Shown here in pieces: positions 26,301 to 38,473 of a stretch of 64,000 nucleotides of DNA. The stretch is from Branchiostoma floridae (taxonomy: Eukaryota > Chordata > Leptocardii > Amphioxiformes > Branchiostomatidae), in assembly GCF_000003815.2 (NCBI RefSeq), contig NC_049994.1, forward strand, positions 6,601,528-6,665,527, in the 5' to 3' direction. The position numbers and the translations under genes are program-made. The notes beneath the pieces are model-generated. The model did not search any database, had not been told where the DNA came from, and saw only the letters and a program-made list of their open reading frames with translations. The first letter of the stretch is position 1; the number at the start of each line of letters is the position of its first letter.

Positions 26301-26529
26301 AAGCCTTCTGATTGGTAGATGTCTTTTAATGGCTCTGTGTAGCAGGAAATTCAAATGTTCAAGATATCTATTATTCTATACCTACATTCTAAGCGCTCCT
26401 TGCATTTGGTAATGTCTTTTATTTTCTTGATTTTTTTAGGTAAACAATTCAATTTCTTGATTTTAGTATGTATATGCTGGTGGCTATCATACAGACATGT
26501 TGTATCCTGTTTAAAATATAACAAACAAA

Positions 26530-26554
26530 GATACCTACCTACCTACCTACCTAG
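26530..26554 (+). repeat. ACCT microsatellite
   Basis: About six consecutive ACCT/CCTA units just outside the foldback element. Confidence 0.8.
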
Positions 26555-26592
26555 TCCCTTGACCTCCATGTCGTTGGGGGAACAAGTACAAT

Positions 26593-28308
26593 GGACCATT
26601 GGGTCAAAACGTGTTTTAGCGAAAGAGCTGTGTGCTCACAGCGAATGGGCTGCGTGCTCGGCGAACGAGCTGTGTGCTCACAGCAAAGGGGCTGCGTGCT
26701 CGGTGAACGAGCTGTGTGCTCACAGCGAAAGGGCTGTGTGCTCGGCGAAGTACCTGTGTGCTCACAGAGAAAGAGCTGTGTGCTCACAGAGAAAAAGCTG
26801 TGTGCTCACAGCAAAGGAGCTGTGCCTCACAGGAAAGGGGCTGTGTGCTCGGCGAACTTAGCTCCGCAGTGTGCTCACAGCGAAGGGGCTGTTACACCAG
26901 GCTGAAGCTGGCCGCTGATTGGTAGCCGCAGATCCAGCCGCCGATTCGTCATTAGACAAATGGCCGCTGATTGGTAGCCGCAGATCCAGCCGCCGATTCG
27001 TCATTAGACAAAACATAGCATCCCATTCCAAAATTCCTAATTTCCTTTAAAAGCTTAAATGGATATCAAAAACTGCTGCATGTTGTCTATTATTACCGGT
27101 ATATGTATATATAAACATAAGTAATAACAGAAAGTAGTATATCAACGATTAAGCACAAATAATAGACTCAATTGGGCGGCCAACTCCCGCCTGGTCTAAA
27201 ATCGGCTGCCCGTTTACGGCTTGTAGAGCAATCTGCTACTTATCTAAACGTGGCCCGTGAATTTTAAGACGAATTTAGATAGCGCATACCCTAACGTATT
27301 CAAAACAAATATCAAATGTTACGGGCCGAATTTAATTAATGAACTAGGGGGGAATTAACTAATAGGAAATACCAAAACAAAGGGGGCGCTAAAATACGCT
27401 GCTATACGGCTTGAAGAGCAATCTGCTACTTATCTGAACGTGGTCCGTGAACTTTTAAGACGAATTTAGATAGCTTATACCCCAACGTATTCAATAAAAG
27501 TATCAAATCTTACGGGCCGGATTTAATTGATGAACTAGAGGGGAGCTAATTGAGTTGAAGCAGTTTGGTCTATAAGAAATCGGCACTGAGCTCTAGTTCA
27601 TTTAGTATATAAGCTATAAGTTCCTCTTAAATGTTAAGGGGTCACGTTTAGATACATAGCAGATTGCCCTACAAGCTGTTTGGCAGCCGATTTTAGCCCC
27701 CCTTTGCTTGGGTATTTCCTATGAGTTAATTCCCCTCTAGTTCATTAATTAAATCCGGCCCGTAATATTTGATATTTGTTCTGAATACGTTAGGGTATGC
27801 GCTATATAAATTCGTCTTAAAATTCACGGGCCACGTTTAGATAAGTAGCAGATTGCTCTACAAGCCGTATGGCAGCCGATTTTAGACCAGGCTGAAGTTG
27901 GCCGCCGATGGGCCTATTATTTGCGCTTAATCGCTGATATAATACTTTCTGTTATTATATATAACGGATCAGTTACATACATGTATATTGGGTGGTAATA
28001 GACAACATCGAGCAGTTCATGAGCTTTTAAAGGATATCACGAATTTTTAGTTTCTTTGAATGATGCTTTGTTTTGTCTATAAATGACGAATCGGCGGCTG
28101 GATCGGCGGGTACCAATCGGCGGCTAACTTCAGCCTGGTGCACACAGCTCCTTCGCCGAGCACGCAGCCCCTTTGCTGTGAACACAGAGCTCCTTCACCG
28201 AGCACGCAGCCCCTTTGCTGTGAGCGCACAGCTCTTTCGCCGAGCAGGCAGCCCCTTTGCTGTGAGCACACAGCTCTTTCGCTAAAACACGTTTTGACCC
28301 AATGGTCC
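26593..28308. mobile_element. foldback element with minisatellite arms
   Basis: The termini GGACCATTGGGTCAAAACG and its inverse bound 1716 bp. Each arm then holds a minisatellite alternating GCTGTGTGCTCACAGCGAA and GCTGCGTGCTCGGCGAA units, then GCCGCTGATTGG-type blocks, then a long segment around 'gcaatctgctacttatct' and 'gtattcaaaacaaatatca' that is mirrored in the other arm. The left arm is longer because it carries two copies of that last segment (27220-27350 and 27410-27540). Nearly the whole element could fold into one hairpin. Apparent reading frames through the arms are by-products of the minisatellite period. No transposase. No clear target duplication. Confidence 0.85.
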
Positions 28309-29254
28309 TTCGTAAACAAGGTAGCCATGAAGATAAAGAGTTGCCTGAAGACAAAGTACATTTTACAGAAGCTTTGATACTGCACAGACAAATGTCAAAT
28401 CAATAAAATCAAATAATAATCTTTAATATAGTCTCTATGTGACTTTCGAAAAAAATTATGCTTCAACAAGCTGATAGTAGAAAGCAAAAGAGTCTGTATT
28501 CCTGGCTAATACAACCTCAAGTCATGAAATTAGTCTAGTAGAGAACTCTCAAGGATGCACAAACAGAGACATGGCAGCTGCAGCCCTCAATGAAATCTTC
28601 TCACCATGGGTCCCACTTAGGGTTGTAGCCAGCCTCAGCCTGACATCATTTTCTATCCCCTCAATTTTTAATCCTGTCAAGTGACCCCCGGAAATGTTGA
28701 AATCTAGACCCTCCAAAACGCTACTTCCTGCATTCTGAGGTGTAAATTTTGCTGGTAGACTAAGCTGTTCAATGGCATCTGTTTTCGTTGGTGAAAAATT
28801 ACACAAGGGAGACGGTTTTTTAATATCTTTACAATTATTACATTGTCCATCACATAGGACGGAATGGGCAAAAGTTTTTTCTGACCCCAGCTGCAAAGTT
28901 CTGTCAAAGGACTGAAGAACAGGCACTGGATACAACCCTGGTCCCACTTTTGAGAACTGTGGAATAATCAGTCCATGAGGAATCAATCAGGAGGAAGTCT
29001 ATCAGAAACATGTAATTAGAAGTTTGTGGAGATTCAGCCTCAACTCAGTATCTGGTGCTGAATGACCTTGTGGCAAGGAACGCTTTGTGTCCTCGTCATG
29101 GCGCATCGAACTGTACTCCACATCTGACAAGGGAGTCTTCTCTAGCACACGGCATTTGCCCTTGTTGTGGGGTCCGGGGTTTTCCAAAACTGCCGGAGAA
29201 CAAACCCTGCAGGACTTGGTCTTGGCCATGGCAATGGATACCCAGACGCAGTCC
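28309..29254. other. non-coding flank with repeat fragments
   Basis: The segment 28640-28790 on the minus strand resembles the hAT-like MITE family ('gtctaccagcaaaattta', 'gtctagatttcaac'). The segment 28941-29072 reappears in the same orientation at 59626-59796 on the other side of the 30-kb element. No gene is supported. Confidence 0.5.
28941..29072 (+). repeat. direct repeat flanking the 30-kb element, left copy
   Basis: It shares with 59626-59796 the blocks 'gtcccacttttgagaactgt', 'ggaataatcagtccatgagg', 'tgtaattagaagttt' and 'gtggagattcagcc'. Same orientation, diverged, with about 40 extra bp in the right copy. Confidence 0.75.
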
Positions 29255-29476
29255 GTAGAAATCAGGGCTCTAGCCAGCATCCGTTTTTCCTTCAATTGAT
29301 GTAATTTTGCTGCATGTAATGAAAAAAAATTAAAACCAATCTGTCAGCCTTGACATACAAAAACCCTTGTTGGAAGCTACAGGCGGCTTGGGGATGCCGT
29401 CCACAGCCGTAAAAACCACAGTGTGTTTGTTTTGCTATAATATTAACATGTTCTCAATTAAAAACAGAAATTCTAT

Positions 29477-29693
29477 CACACGATGTGTGCATTTTGCACA
29501 TAGATGTGTGTACTTTGCACACATGTATGTGCACTTTACACACAGGTGTGTGCACTATACACACACGTGTGTGCACTCTTCACACACCGTGTGCAACTGC
29601 ACACATCATGTGAAAACCTGCACACATCGTGTGAAAACTGCACACATTGTGTGTAAACAGCACACATCGTGTGAAATCTGCACACATCGTGTG
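29477..29693. promoter_or_regulatory. phased array of palindromic sites (left)
   Basis: Eleven palindromic units of the type CACACATCGTGTG begin at 29477, 29497, 29518, 29539, 29560, 29581, 29600, 29621, 29641, 29661 and 29681, spaced 19-21 bp, close to two helical turns. The central bases vary, while the CACA and TGTG half-sites are kept. Multiple subterminal sites on one face of the helix suggest binding by a dimeric transposase or accessory protein. That role is an inference; simple expansion of a GTGCAC-rich microsatellite is the alternative. Confidence 0.6.
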
Positions 29694-30449
29694 CATTTTT
29701 CTAAACATTAATGTCAACTTACTACATTGTATGTCATAAATTAACATGTGAGGGCACCTATCATGCATCTACTGAAATTAACACAAGAGAGAGATACTGA
29801 ATTTGGGTTGGGTACTGGTATAGAAAATTCAGGTCCAGGTACTGTCCAGGTTAGTCCGGTTCGAACTATCGCTTGAACCCATTCCATAATTTGCTCATAA
29901 ATGGGGACCGATCAGCGCCTGCGCCCAAAATGTGGACGATTCCAGATGTTAAGATGGTCCGGGTTATTAAGATGTTAAGATGGTCCGAGTTATTACGATG
30001 GTCCAGGTTCCTGCGATGGTCCGGGTTCCTTCTATTCTAGTATTCGTTAAGGTTTGCAGGTGTCACAAGATGCTGAATTAGGGGTGGTATCAGTATAGAA
30101 AATTCAGGTCCAGGTACAGGCCAGGTACAGATCGGTCCAACATGAAATAAAGGTTTTGTACTGATACACAGTACCCTAGCCTGGGTACCCTCCGGAAAGT
30201 AGTTCGCAGGAACCCGGACCATCGCAGGAACCTGGACCATCGTAATAACTCGGACCATCTTAACATCTGGAATCGTCCACATTTTGGATGCAGGCCTGTG
30301 TGGTCCCCATTTATGAGTGAATTATGGAATGGGTTCAAGCGATAGTTTGAACAGGCGTTCCAACACTGGACTAACCCTCCGTCCGCTTGCGGAAGGGCTG
30401 TTGTCATCAAACGAGCGCTCTAGAATCTATTCCTTAATTCGCTCATTAA

Positions 30450-30727
30450 CTGCAAGGCCCACTACCCTTTTTGATAAGTGTGGTGGGATCTTTAACGTGC
30501 TTGAGGTGTGGCTCTCCTCAAACACGGGACCTCCATTAAACAATTCCTGAGGGACGTCACTAATCGAAGCTAGGTACTAGCTCATTTTCACCCGGGTGAA
30601 GTGATTATAAGAAAGTCGTGTTAAGGGCCTTTCCCAATGGCACGACCGGTGACACAGCAGCAGTTTCGAACCCGTTACCTCTGGGGTCTGGGCCCAACAC
30701 CAATTGTGACCCACAATGCCACTGTGT
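30450..30727 (-). repeat. tRNA-derived SINE inside left inverted repeat
   Basis: On the minus strand the A-box-like TGGCATTGTGGGTCACAATTGG is followed by the B-box-like GGGTTCGAAAC. The body contains 'gggaaaggcccttaacacga' and 'cacttcacccgggtgaaaatg', a core seen in many invertebrate SINEs. The same copy, inverted, is in the right arm. Confidence 0.75.
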
Positions 30728-30995
30728 ATTAGAGTACTACATGTATTATTATACCATACTACGTTCTGGACCAGGTGATATTTAGGCTTACATTGGGCTT
30801 CTATACTATAGACATATAGTATCACAAGGCTTCATGCAATTGCACGCATAATCTGATGCTTTCTGGTCTGAGAAATAGTTACAAACTATTCACTATCAGT
30901 TTTTGGATTGAACTGCTGGCAGCAGTTTTATAGCACTGAAGTAATGCATGGTTTTATCAGATGGGTTAATGATTTTATTCTGGCCACATGTTATT

Positions 30996-32135
30996 TAGAT
31001 GCATAGTGTTTTAATACAAAGAACATAAAGTTTAAGGTTGTAGCAACTTCAAGTACTTAAGCAAAGGATGGGATCTGATACATTTTCTTTTTTGTTATAA
31101 ACAACATGATACTGACTGCATTGATTCATAAATTTACTATGATATCAGTGACTTTAACTGGATAAGTACAACAGAGAGCATGTCATTGATTATCTGCACA
31201 AAGCCTTCACAGTCTCAGCAATTACACACTGGCTAAGATGGGCTAAGACAGAAGTTATTGTTTTGTATCGATAAACAATTTTTAGTAATATATACGCATG
31301 GTAATCACCTGATCAGAAGTTCTCCATTTTGCCTAACACTAGTACAAGCAAATAACTTATACATGTATGTTGACTTTTTCCTGCGATATTACATGTTCAA
31401 TTTGTCTATTTAAAGCCTTTGACACTGTCCACAGTCATCTTCTCCTGAAGGGTGACATGCTAGTACAAGTAGATGTGGCACACCTACTCAATAACTGACA
31501 TATGTGGAAAAGTCCTCACACTTATTTCAAACTTTACAAAATGTACTTAACAAAAGGGACAGAGATTCCTTGTGTAGACAGAAGTTTTATTTGGCATCAT
31601 GCTCAGGCACTTTCTTTGGTCTTACAAACTTATGTTTCTAACATTTAACGTGTTCACTGTTACAGTAGTTGACAGACAATGAAACAGACTATCTGTAGAT
31701 AATGACTGATGTTTAGAAAACTTGTGATTAAAACACTTTCTCATCCCATAAAATGCACCTGTAAAATGCTTTGTCACACACAAATATGTTTTAAAAGCTT
31801 AACAATTACTACAAACTTTATAGACTGAGGGACATACCACCCAGACTTCACAATACTATTATCATTCTTACTGGTGGATACTTAGGTACACAAACCAAAC
31901 AACTAAATCATTACTAACCATGGCCTTTCCTTGTGAAAACACATAAAACATACATCATGTATATATGATATACATTATGTAAAAACGTAACCAGACATTT
32001 GTTTCCTGAGAGAAAAACTCCCCATGTTATAGAACTACTAAGAAAAAGCATTCAACTACAGTATATTGAACTCAACTACAATGTACAATGTACCTTTTAC
32101 CCAAGTCTTGTTTGGAATCCCTGCCAAAATAATGT
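30996..32135. other. non-coding between inverted repeat and gene
   Basis: 1.1 kb of AT-rich sequence with no supportable exon. It would hold the 3' untranslated region and poly(A) signal of the minus-strand gene that ends at 32136. Confidence 0.5.
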
Positions 32136-35100
32136 TCAGTCATTATCTAATGCTCTTGAGGTATATTCCTTCTCCAGCGCCTTTGCTCTGCTCTTTGCGA
32201 CTGGTTTTTTGGCACCTTTGTAGTATCCAGTGTATACCTAAGATGAAACCAAATTACAATGATAATCATATTTTTTGTATAAATAGTTTAGTAATACAAT
32301 AACAACAATTAAAAGTACATTGAAAATTTTAATAATTCAAAACATTTTATCTTAGTGTTTACTAAGAAACAACTATATCAAGTTAATGCACTTAAATGCA
32401 CAGATACAGGTAATGTAAAATGATGTAAACTGCACAGTCAGGTAATATCTGATGTTGAATATAAGTGATCGGTTTAGTAGCTTGAGCACGAGTGTGCACT
32501 ATATAATATTGTAATCTCAAAGACAATCAAATGCTCATGACATCTCATTTTTAACCCTTGTCCTGTGGAGTTCCTTTGCCAATTTAACCCTCAGATCTGA
32601 TTGCTTCATCAGATTCCGTAAAAAATTGAGTTAGACTTCTTTTGTGCTGCTGCTGCAGATCTATTTCTACATTAAGTGCGCTTTGCTGTGGTATGCTACT
32701 TTTAGTTGAGAAATACCCCAAACCCATAAAACATGGGAGCCACATACAGCCATCATGTAATGCTAGTTCACCTTTTTCTGCGGGGTAGCCTATATCTGTT
32801 GTCTTGAAAAATATGTATTTAGGGATATCAAGACGAAGGGCAGTGGTTTCAAATTGTAATATCTTCAAAATATAGCAAATTAAAACCACCGTCCATCGAC
32901 TTAGTATCCCTAAATACCATTTTTTTAAAACAACGGATATAGGTTACCCTGTGGATAAAGGTAAGCTAGTGCTATTTGAAAACTAACAATTGTTAGGCTC
33001 CAAAGGACAAGGGGTATAGCATTCCGAAACTTTATTTATCTGTTTCCACAAAGGCTACTTGTACAATGAGCCTTAGTTTGAATTTTTAAGTGTTTTACCT
33101 CAACATGTTCTGCCTCGGCTTCCATCCTGGCCCGTAGAATGTCCCTCACCAAGCTTGGCTGAGATACTGTCGGTCTCTGACGCTGGATTGCTGCCTAGTG
33201 AGTTTTAAAAGTCAAGAAAGGTTTATTTTTATACTAAGTCTTGTTGTAGCTGATACAAATTGACAATTTCTATAGCCAAGTCAAGTTTTCTTGCAGTTAT
33301 GTGATTATGACAAATATGATCATGGTAAGATGGCTTTTTTTTTTTAAATTTAGGGCTGTTGAATAATGATCATAATACCATTATAAAGGCTCTGGGTTCA
33401 AATCTCTATCAGGCCCCAATGTTGTGCCGTTTGGAAAGTGTAGCAGGTCTGACATTGAGTCGGGCGGTCCAGGGTCACGTGGTGAGACCACGTGGCCCTG
33501 GGCGCGCCCTAACGTCAACTTGGCCATGCCCTGCCGTGCTCGCTCAAGTTCTGCCTCTAATTAAAGATACATCATGCGCTGTAGGGCCCTAGAGAATAAA
33601 AACTTTTGAAGCAGACTCCGAGAAACAACATCTTCCATCCATCGTAGTCTATCACTGGTTTAGCTTAGCATCATCTTCTCCCAACTCCTGTCCAGGTATC
33701 GCATATTGCATTACTTGTATCCGTTCATTTTTCTATGTATCATCGAGTCGTAGTAATAAAGGTCACATCAAACTGTATACCAAACCTTGGTCCTTGGCTT
33801 ATTGTGAGAGTGTAATAGCATAGACACGTCATATTGACGTATAGATAACTGCCCAAATCCTACCGCTAGACTCAACTGTTACAAAAATTTCCTCACTAGA
33901 ATCAGTTAAAGATAAAAAGCTAGCTTCAGGTATGGATGTTCTCTCAGATTGGACAGAAAGCCAAGATTCACATGTTTTAGGAAATTTGCACTTTGAGCAT
34001 GTCATTAGGAACCCAAGACACTTCATCCAAAAGATATGAAAGAATAGAGTGGAGAAAGGCTTACACCACAGTCTTATGCATGTAGCATTGACCTATAGCT
34101 ACTGTGCTGTATAAACCCGACAGTGTGTGTTTAGGCTTAAAGATAAACAGAATAGATGATTACCAGGTACTAGAGTCTGCATGATGAAAGTGTTTGACAT
34201 GTACATTTATAATTAAAAACATCAAACTTTACCTGCAATTGCTTCAGTGGCCATGTTGTTCTTGGCTGCTGCCTCCTAGACCATTTGTCTTCTAACGCCT
34301 GGCGTCTTTGGAAAAATCGCCTCCATTCGTAAATGTTCTCTGGGTCATCTATTTCTAGCTCAGCGATACATTTTTCCAAATCCGTTCTCAGTTGTTTTAA
34401 ATCCTGGCGGCCAAAGTCAGGTGCCAAGAGCTGTAAACAAAGTGTAAGCACTCAGGATCAAATTTGATGACAAATATGCAAACTTTACTCATTTGTGATG
34501 ACAATAATTTGAAAATTTAACGAGAAAAAAGAAAATCATGTAGAAGTAAAATATTAATTTGGTTTAATGTACCTGTGGAATGGATGTGACTGGGGGTTCG
34601 TTCTTCAAAAAGTTGGGTAGGATGGTCCAGTTTTTGTGTTGGTTCGAGTGCATTCTGTAGAACTGGAGTACAGAATTCCCATCAGGCCCTAGTTTGAACA
34701 GGAAGGCTCGAGGCTCTGTGTGGTTGTGGTATCCACAAAGATATCCATCCATCCAGGACGACACATCAAACAGCTCCTCAATGACTGTTGGGCCTCCTGT
34801 ACCTGTACATGGAAGAAATGAATATGATAAGTCATCTTTTGTTTACCTTTCTACAAGAGCCTTCAAGATACTACTAAGTGTGATCAGTATTCAGTAGGTC
34901 ATGGGTTCAATTTGCTGGCCTATTCTTTCCAAAAAATTTGATAATGGTACCCTGCTTAACATTCACACAAGTCGAACACACACCACTACCACTGTACCAG
35001 TGCACTACTTCCCTGCTCTTTGTAGTAGCTGTGTGGTCCACTAAGTTAGGGTTATAGAAATGGAGTCTCGTATTCGTCAGGATCTAATGACATTTCATGC

Positions 35101-38100
35101 AGTGATAACTAACACTTGAAAAGAGATGTAGATAATTAAATGTATTGTAAATAACATACTTCATAATCTTGCAGGAACAAAACACTCTTTGCTTACCTTC
35201 TACCTCTTTGAAGGTATTCTGAATCTCTTGGCACAGCTTCGGAACAGTTGTAATATTCTTGCCCTCCAGGCTTCGTGTGAGCACACTGAAACGCTGGTCA
35301 ATCTTATCATGTGTGTGTCCGACCATCATGTAAGAAACCTTTACCTGTTGTAAATTAAGAAACAAGTAATCAATAATTCAATTGTGATGAATGCTAAATC
35401 CTATAATATTCACAAAGATGATGGCCCCATAGGTGTATTTTGTATCATCCTTCTTTTATGTTAATCAAATCATGCTTTGATCACACTTACATGCAGCAAT
35501 TATCATTAAATGAATTTGCATATCTAATAAGGCCACAGCAAGTAAATTTTATGGATGACATCCGCACGTGCATTAATTTTCCCTGATTTCAGAAAAAAAA
35601 AACAAGAATTTTTTTCTTCTGCAGGGATGGTCAACATGACAATAAAGTACCAAAATAAGCAAATAGATTGTGTTGTAGCCTAATAATTGTATGTGTAGAA
35701 GTGACACTTGCGAGGTACCCAGGACTGTAGTTGTAGAAATGAAAGTTATTGGATAGTTGTAAAAGTGACACGAATATGGAAGCTATGAGTGTGGTTACCA
35801 ACTTTGTTTGTGATGCCAGTCTACCACACTAGTGTCAATTTTACCACATCAGTTCATCTCTTGAATACAGGAATGAATGCCTTGTTGGCTCTGATACCAT
35901 GTTTTGTCCCTTTAATTCTTTTTACAACAGTCATCACAACTTTATGGTGCCTATTTTTGAAAATGTAGCCATCTTTTTTTTTTCACCCATCTTGTTTTTT
36001 TTTCTCGCCCTATCGCACTATTTTTGCAGTCTGCACAGGATGTCATCCATAAAATTTACTTGCTGTGGCCTAATGCCTACTGTGTGCCTGTATTATTACA
36101 TGTACATTTGTACGATGATGATGTATAAGCATTTCCTATAATCTACTTGCCTTCTTAAAAATCTTCCTCTTGACCAACAGCCAGCAAAAGAACAGTATGT
36201 ACTTGCTCTTACATTCACGATAGCAATTATCCATTTGGATGTACAATGTTGTCCCCAGGCGAATGCCACTTTGTAGCATCTTCAGGAAGGTCATACTGAG
36301 GCATGTCACGCTTAGATTGCTACCATGTGGGAACAAGTTGGCATCCAAGAATACAAAAAGTAATGCGGGGGATGCCAACAAGACCCCAACCAGGTAGAGA
36401 GGCAGTGGTGTCACTTTGATGGTGTCCTGAAAAAGGAAAGATTGACAATGTATTTTTGTAAGAATAAATGAATCAATCAAAAATGATGTTTATCATTTCA
36501 AGCCATGTCAATGATTTCGAACCATGCTAGTTGAATCTAAACAGCATTTAAGTTGCATCAGGACCTGTTATGATTAATCTGAGACTGTTACTAACACTAT
36601 CACCTTGATCATACAGCTTAAAGCATTAATTGGCAAAAACTATCGCTATATTTAGAATACAATACTTCAAGACAACACATGTGCATGGCTTACAACACAA
36701 CACAATCATTTTGTTACAGGTTGCCTTTTGGAAGACCAGTAATATTTGGTTACAACTGGGTACACATGGTTGTTTTTCCTTACTAATAGTTACCATTTTA
36801 TCTGTCATATTATTAACATATAATATAATTACCTTTGTGCCTTTCCCGAAATGGGGGACACGTGTAGATTTCTGGTCCATGCCATCCATCATTAAGCTTA
36901 TGTACTTGTCTGGCGAGTCGATGGCCTTCTGATTGTGTTTGTAATATTTCTGTCTTGCTCCCCTGTGGAAAAAAAATGTTTGTAATCCCATGTGTGGAAA
37001 ATTACTGTTGTCAAAGCTTAGTATCTCAGTAAAAAAGTTCCAAACAGAGAGAAAGTGCTAGTAAGAAAGTGCTTAATTTTGTTCAATGAATCTGTAATAA
37101 TTCAGTATGCTAGAAAAGAGGTACCAGAAGTCAACAATTTAGTTTTAATGATCTTGTACATTTCTCTCCCTTAAAATAGTCTAAGATCACAAACTACATG
37201 TATTCATCCATAAAACTCCCCTTCATACACAATAACGTCATACTCAGTCTTTCAATCCAGCTAGGACATATGACTCATTTTATTTTTCATTACGTTTGCC
37301 AAAAAAAGGTGAACTGTGTGTGTGGGGTGAAAGCAAAACTCAAGAAGCTGTGCTTCATTTTGTTTGTTGCCAGGGGGAAATGAAGTTCAGTGATGGGCCC
37401 CATAGGGAGTTTCTTCACTGTACACACAGTGCAACTCCCTATTTTGATATCTAGTGCTCAGGACATGCTGTAATGTTGTGCTTTTTGATCATGAGTGGCC
37501 TCCATTGTCATTCTGGCTATTTTATTTAGTTACCATTTTCTTTAACATATAACTACAGATCACTATATGCCTCATGCAAGCCTTTAACATCTTGTAACAG
37601 GCTCCAATCAGTTTCTAACATTAGACATCCACATGTCTTTGCCTGCCTGTCACACATCCCAGAGCTGCAGTCATGAGGGACTATGGGAGGGTCTGAATGC
37701 TCTTTTTTGGTAAGACATAGGCAAGCTATTTTACTTCCTGGAATTTATAGATATAGGGAATGGCACATTATATACAATGTACTTTATCCCCCATGATTCA
37801 AAGTTATATGTAGGTAAATTTTGTATGTATTTGAATTTAGCAAAAATAAATAGGAAGATCCTGACTTTCAAATTCTCTCATTAAGACCCCCTACAGACAG
37901 ATGGGCAGGCTGCAGGCAGACCACTGACTGCTCTTTAGCCTAGCTAATTATCCATGACCATTTCTCCACCCATAGCTGTCAGCTATATGTCCAGGTCTTC
38001 TTGTCTGTTTGGCATTTTAGCCTAGTAGGTCCTGACAAATGTACCGTGTAATTGGGAAAACACTCTGCATTACATGGGGTACATGTGTGCAGATTTCTAT

Positions 38101-38410
38101 ACATTATTGTAACACAGTCATTTCAACATTTCAACATCTTTTTTGGCTGAGCTAGACTTTCTGATACAAACTTAGTGAAGATTACATATTAAATTTGTAT
38201 TGAACAGATGTAACTGGTTCTTAAGTAAATGGCGACAAATCTAGACTTTTTTACAGGGCAGGATGAGAGGAACCAGTCCCACTACAGGGGTCACTGACCT
38301 CAATATAACAGGACTCTGTGTTGTGTTGTGTTGTTGTAGGGAGTGGGGCCATGACTAATGCCTATGAGCATACCAGGCTGCCTGGAATACAAGCAGTGCC
38401 ACCGATGCGC

Positions 38411-38473
<63 letters not shown>

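Larger units (their letters stand above)
29448..30995 (+). repeat. left 1.55-kb inverted repeat
   Basis: Nearly identical, inverted, to 57543-59092. The outer boundary is at ATGTTCTCAATT and the inner at 'ggccacatgttatt'. It holds, from outside in, the palindrome array (29477-29693), two pieces of the GGGTGGGTAC repeat family, blocks of the 19338-19745 family and a SINE (30450-30727). Near-identity including these passengers means the two arms were recently copied or are kept alike by gene conversion. Confidence 0.92.

Noticed and set aside
26355-26861. 168-codon open frame with CAHSERA repeats
   Set aside because: It is produced by the minisatellite arm of the foldback element, and similar frames occur on both strands and in both arms.
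28549-28986. 145-codon open frame on the minus strand
   Set aside because: It runs across a hAT-like MITE fragment and the flanking direct repeat, with no recognisable domain.
29477-29693. Regularly spaced repeats resembling a CRISPR array
   Set aside because: The units are adjacent palindromes without unique spacers of constant length, and the host is a eukaryote.
29367-29711. Open frame rich in His, Thr and Cys
   Set aside because: Translation of the palindromic CACA/TGTG array; the mirrored arm gives the same text on the other strand.
33829-34026. 65-codon minus-strand frame with several Cys, as an extra exon of the transposase-like gene
   Set aside because: The flanking exons join in phase without it, and I see no convincing acceptor and donor pair.
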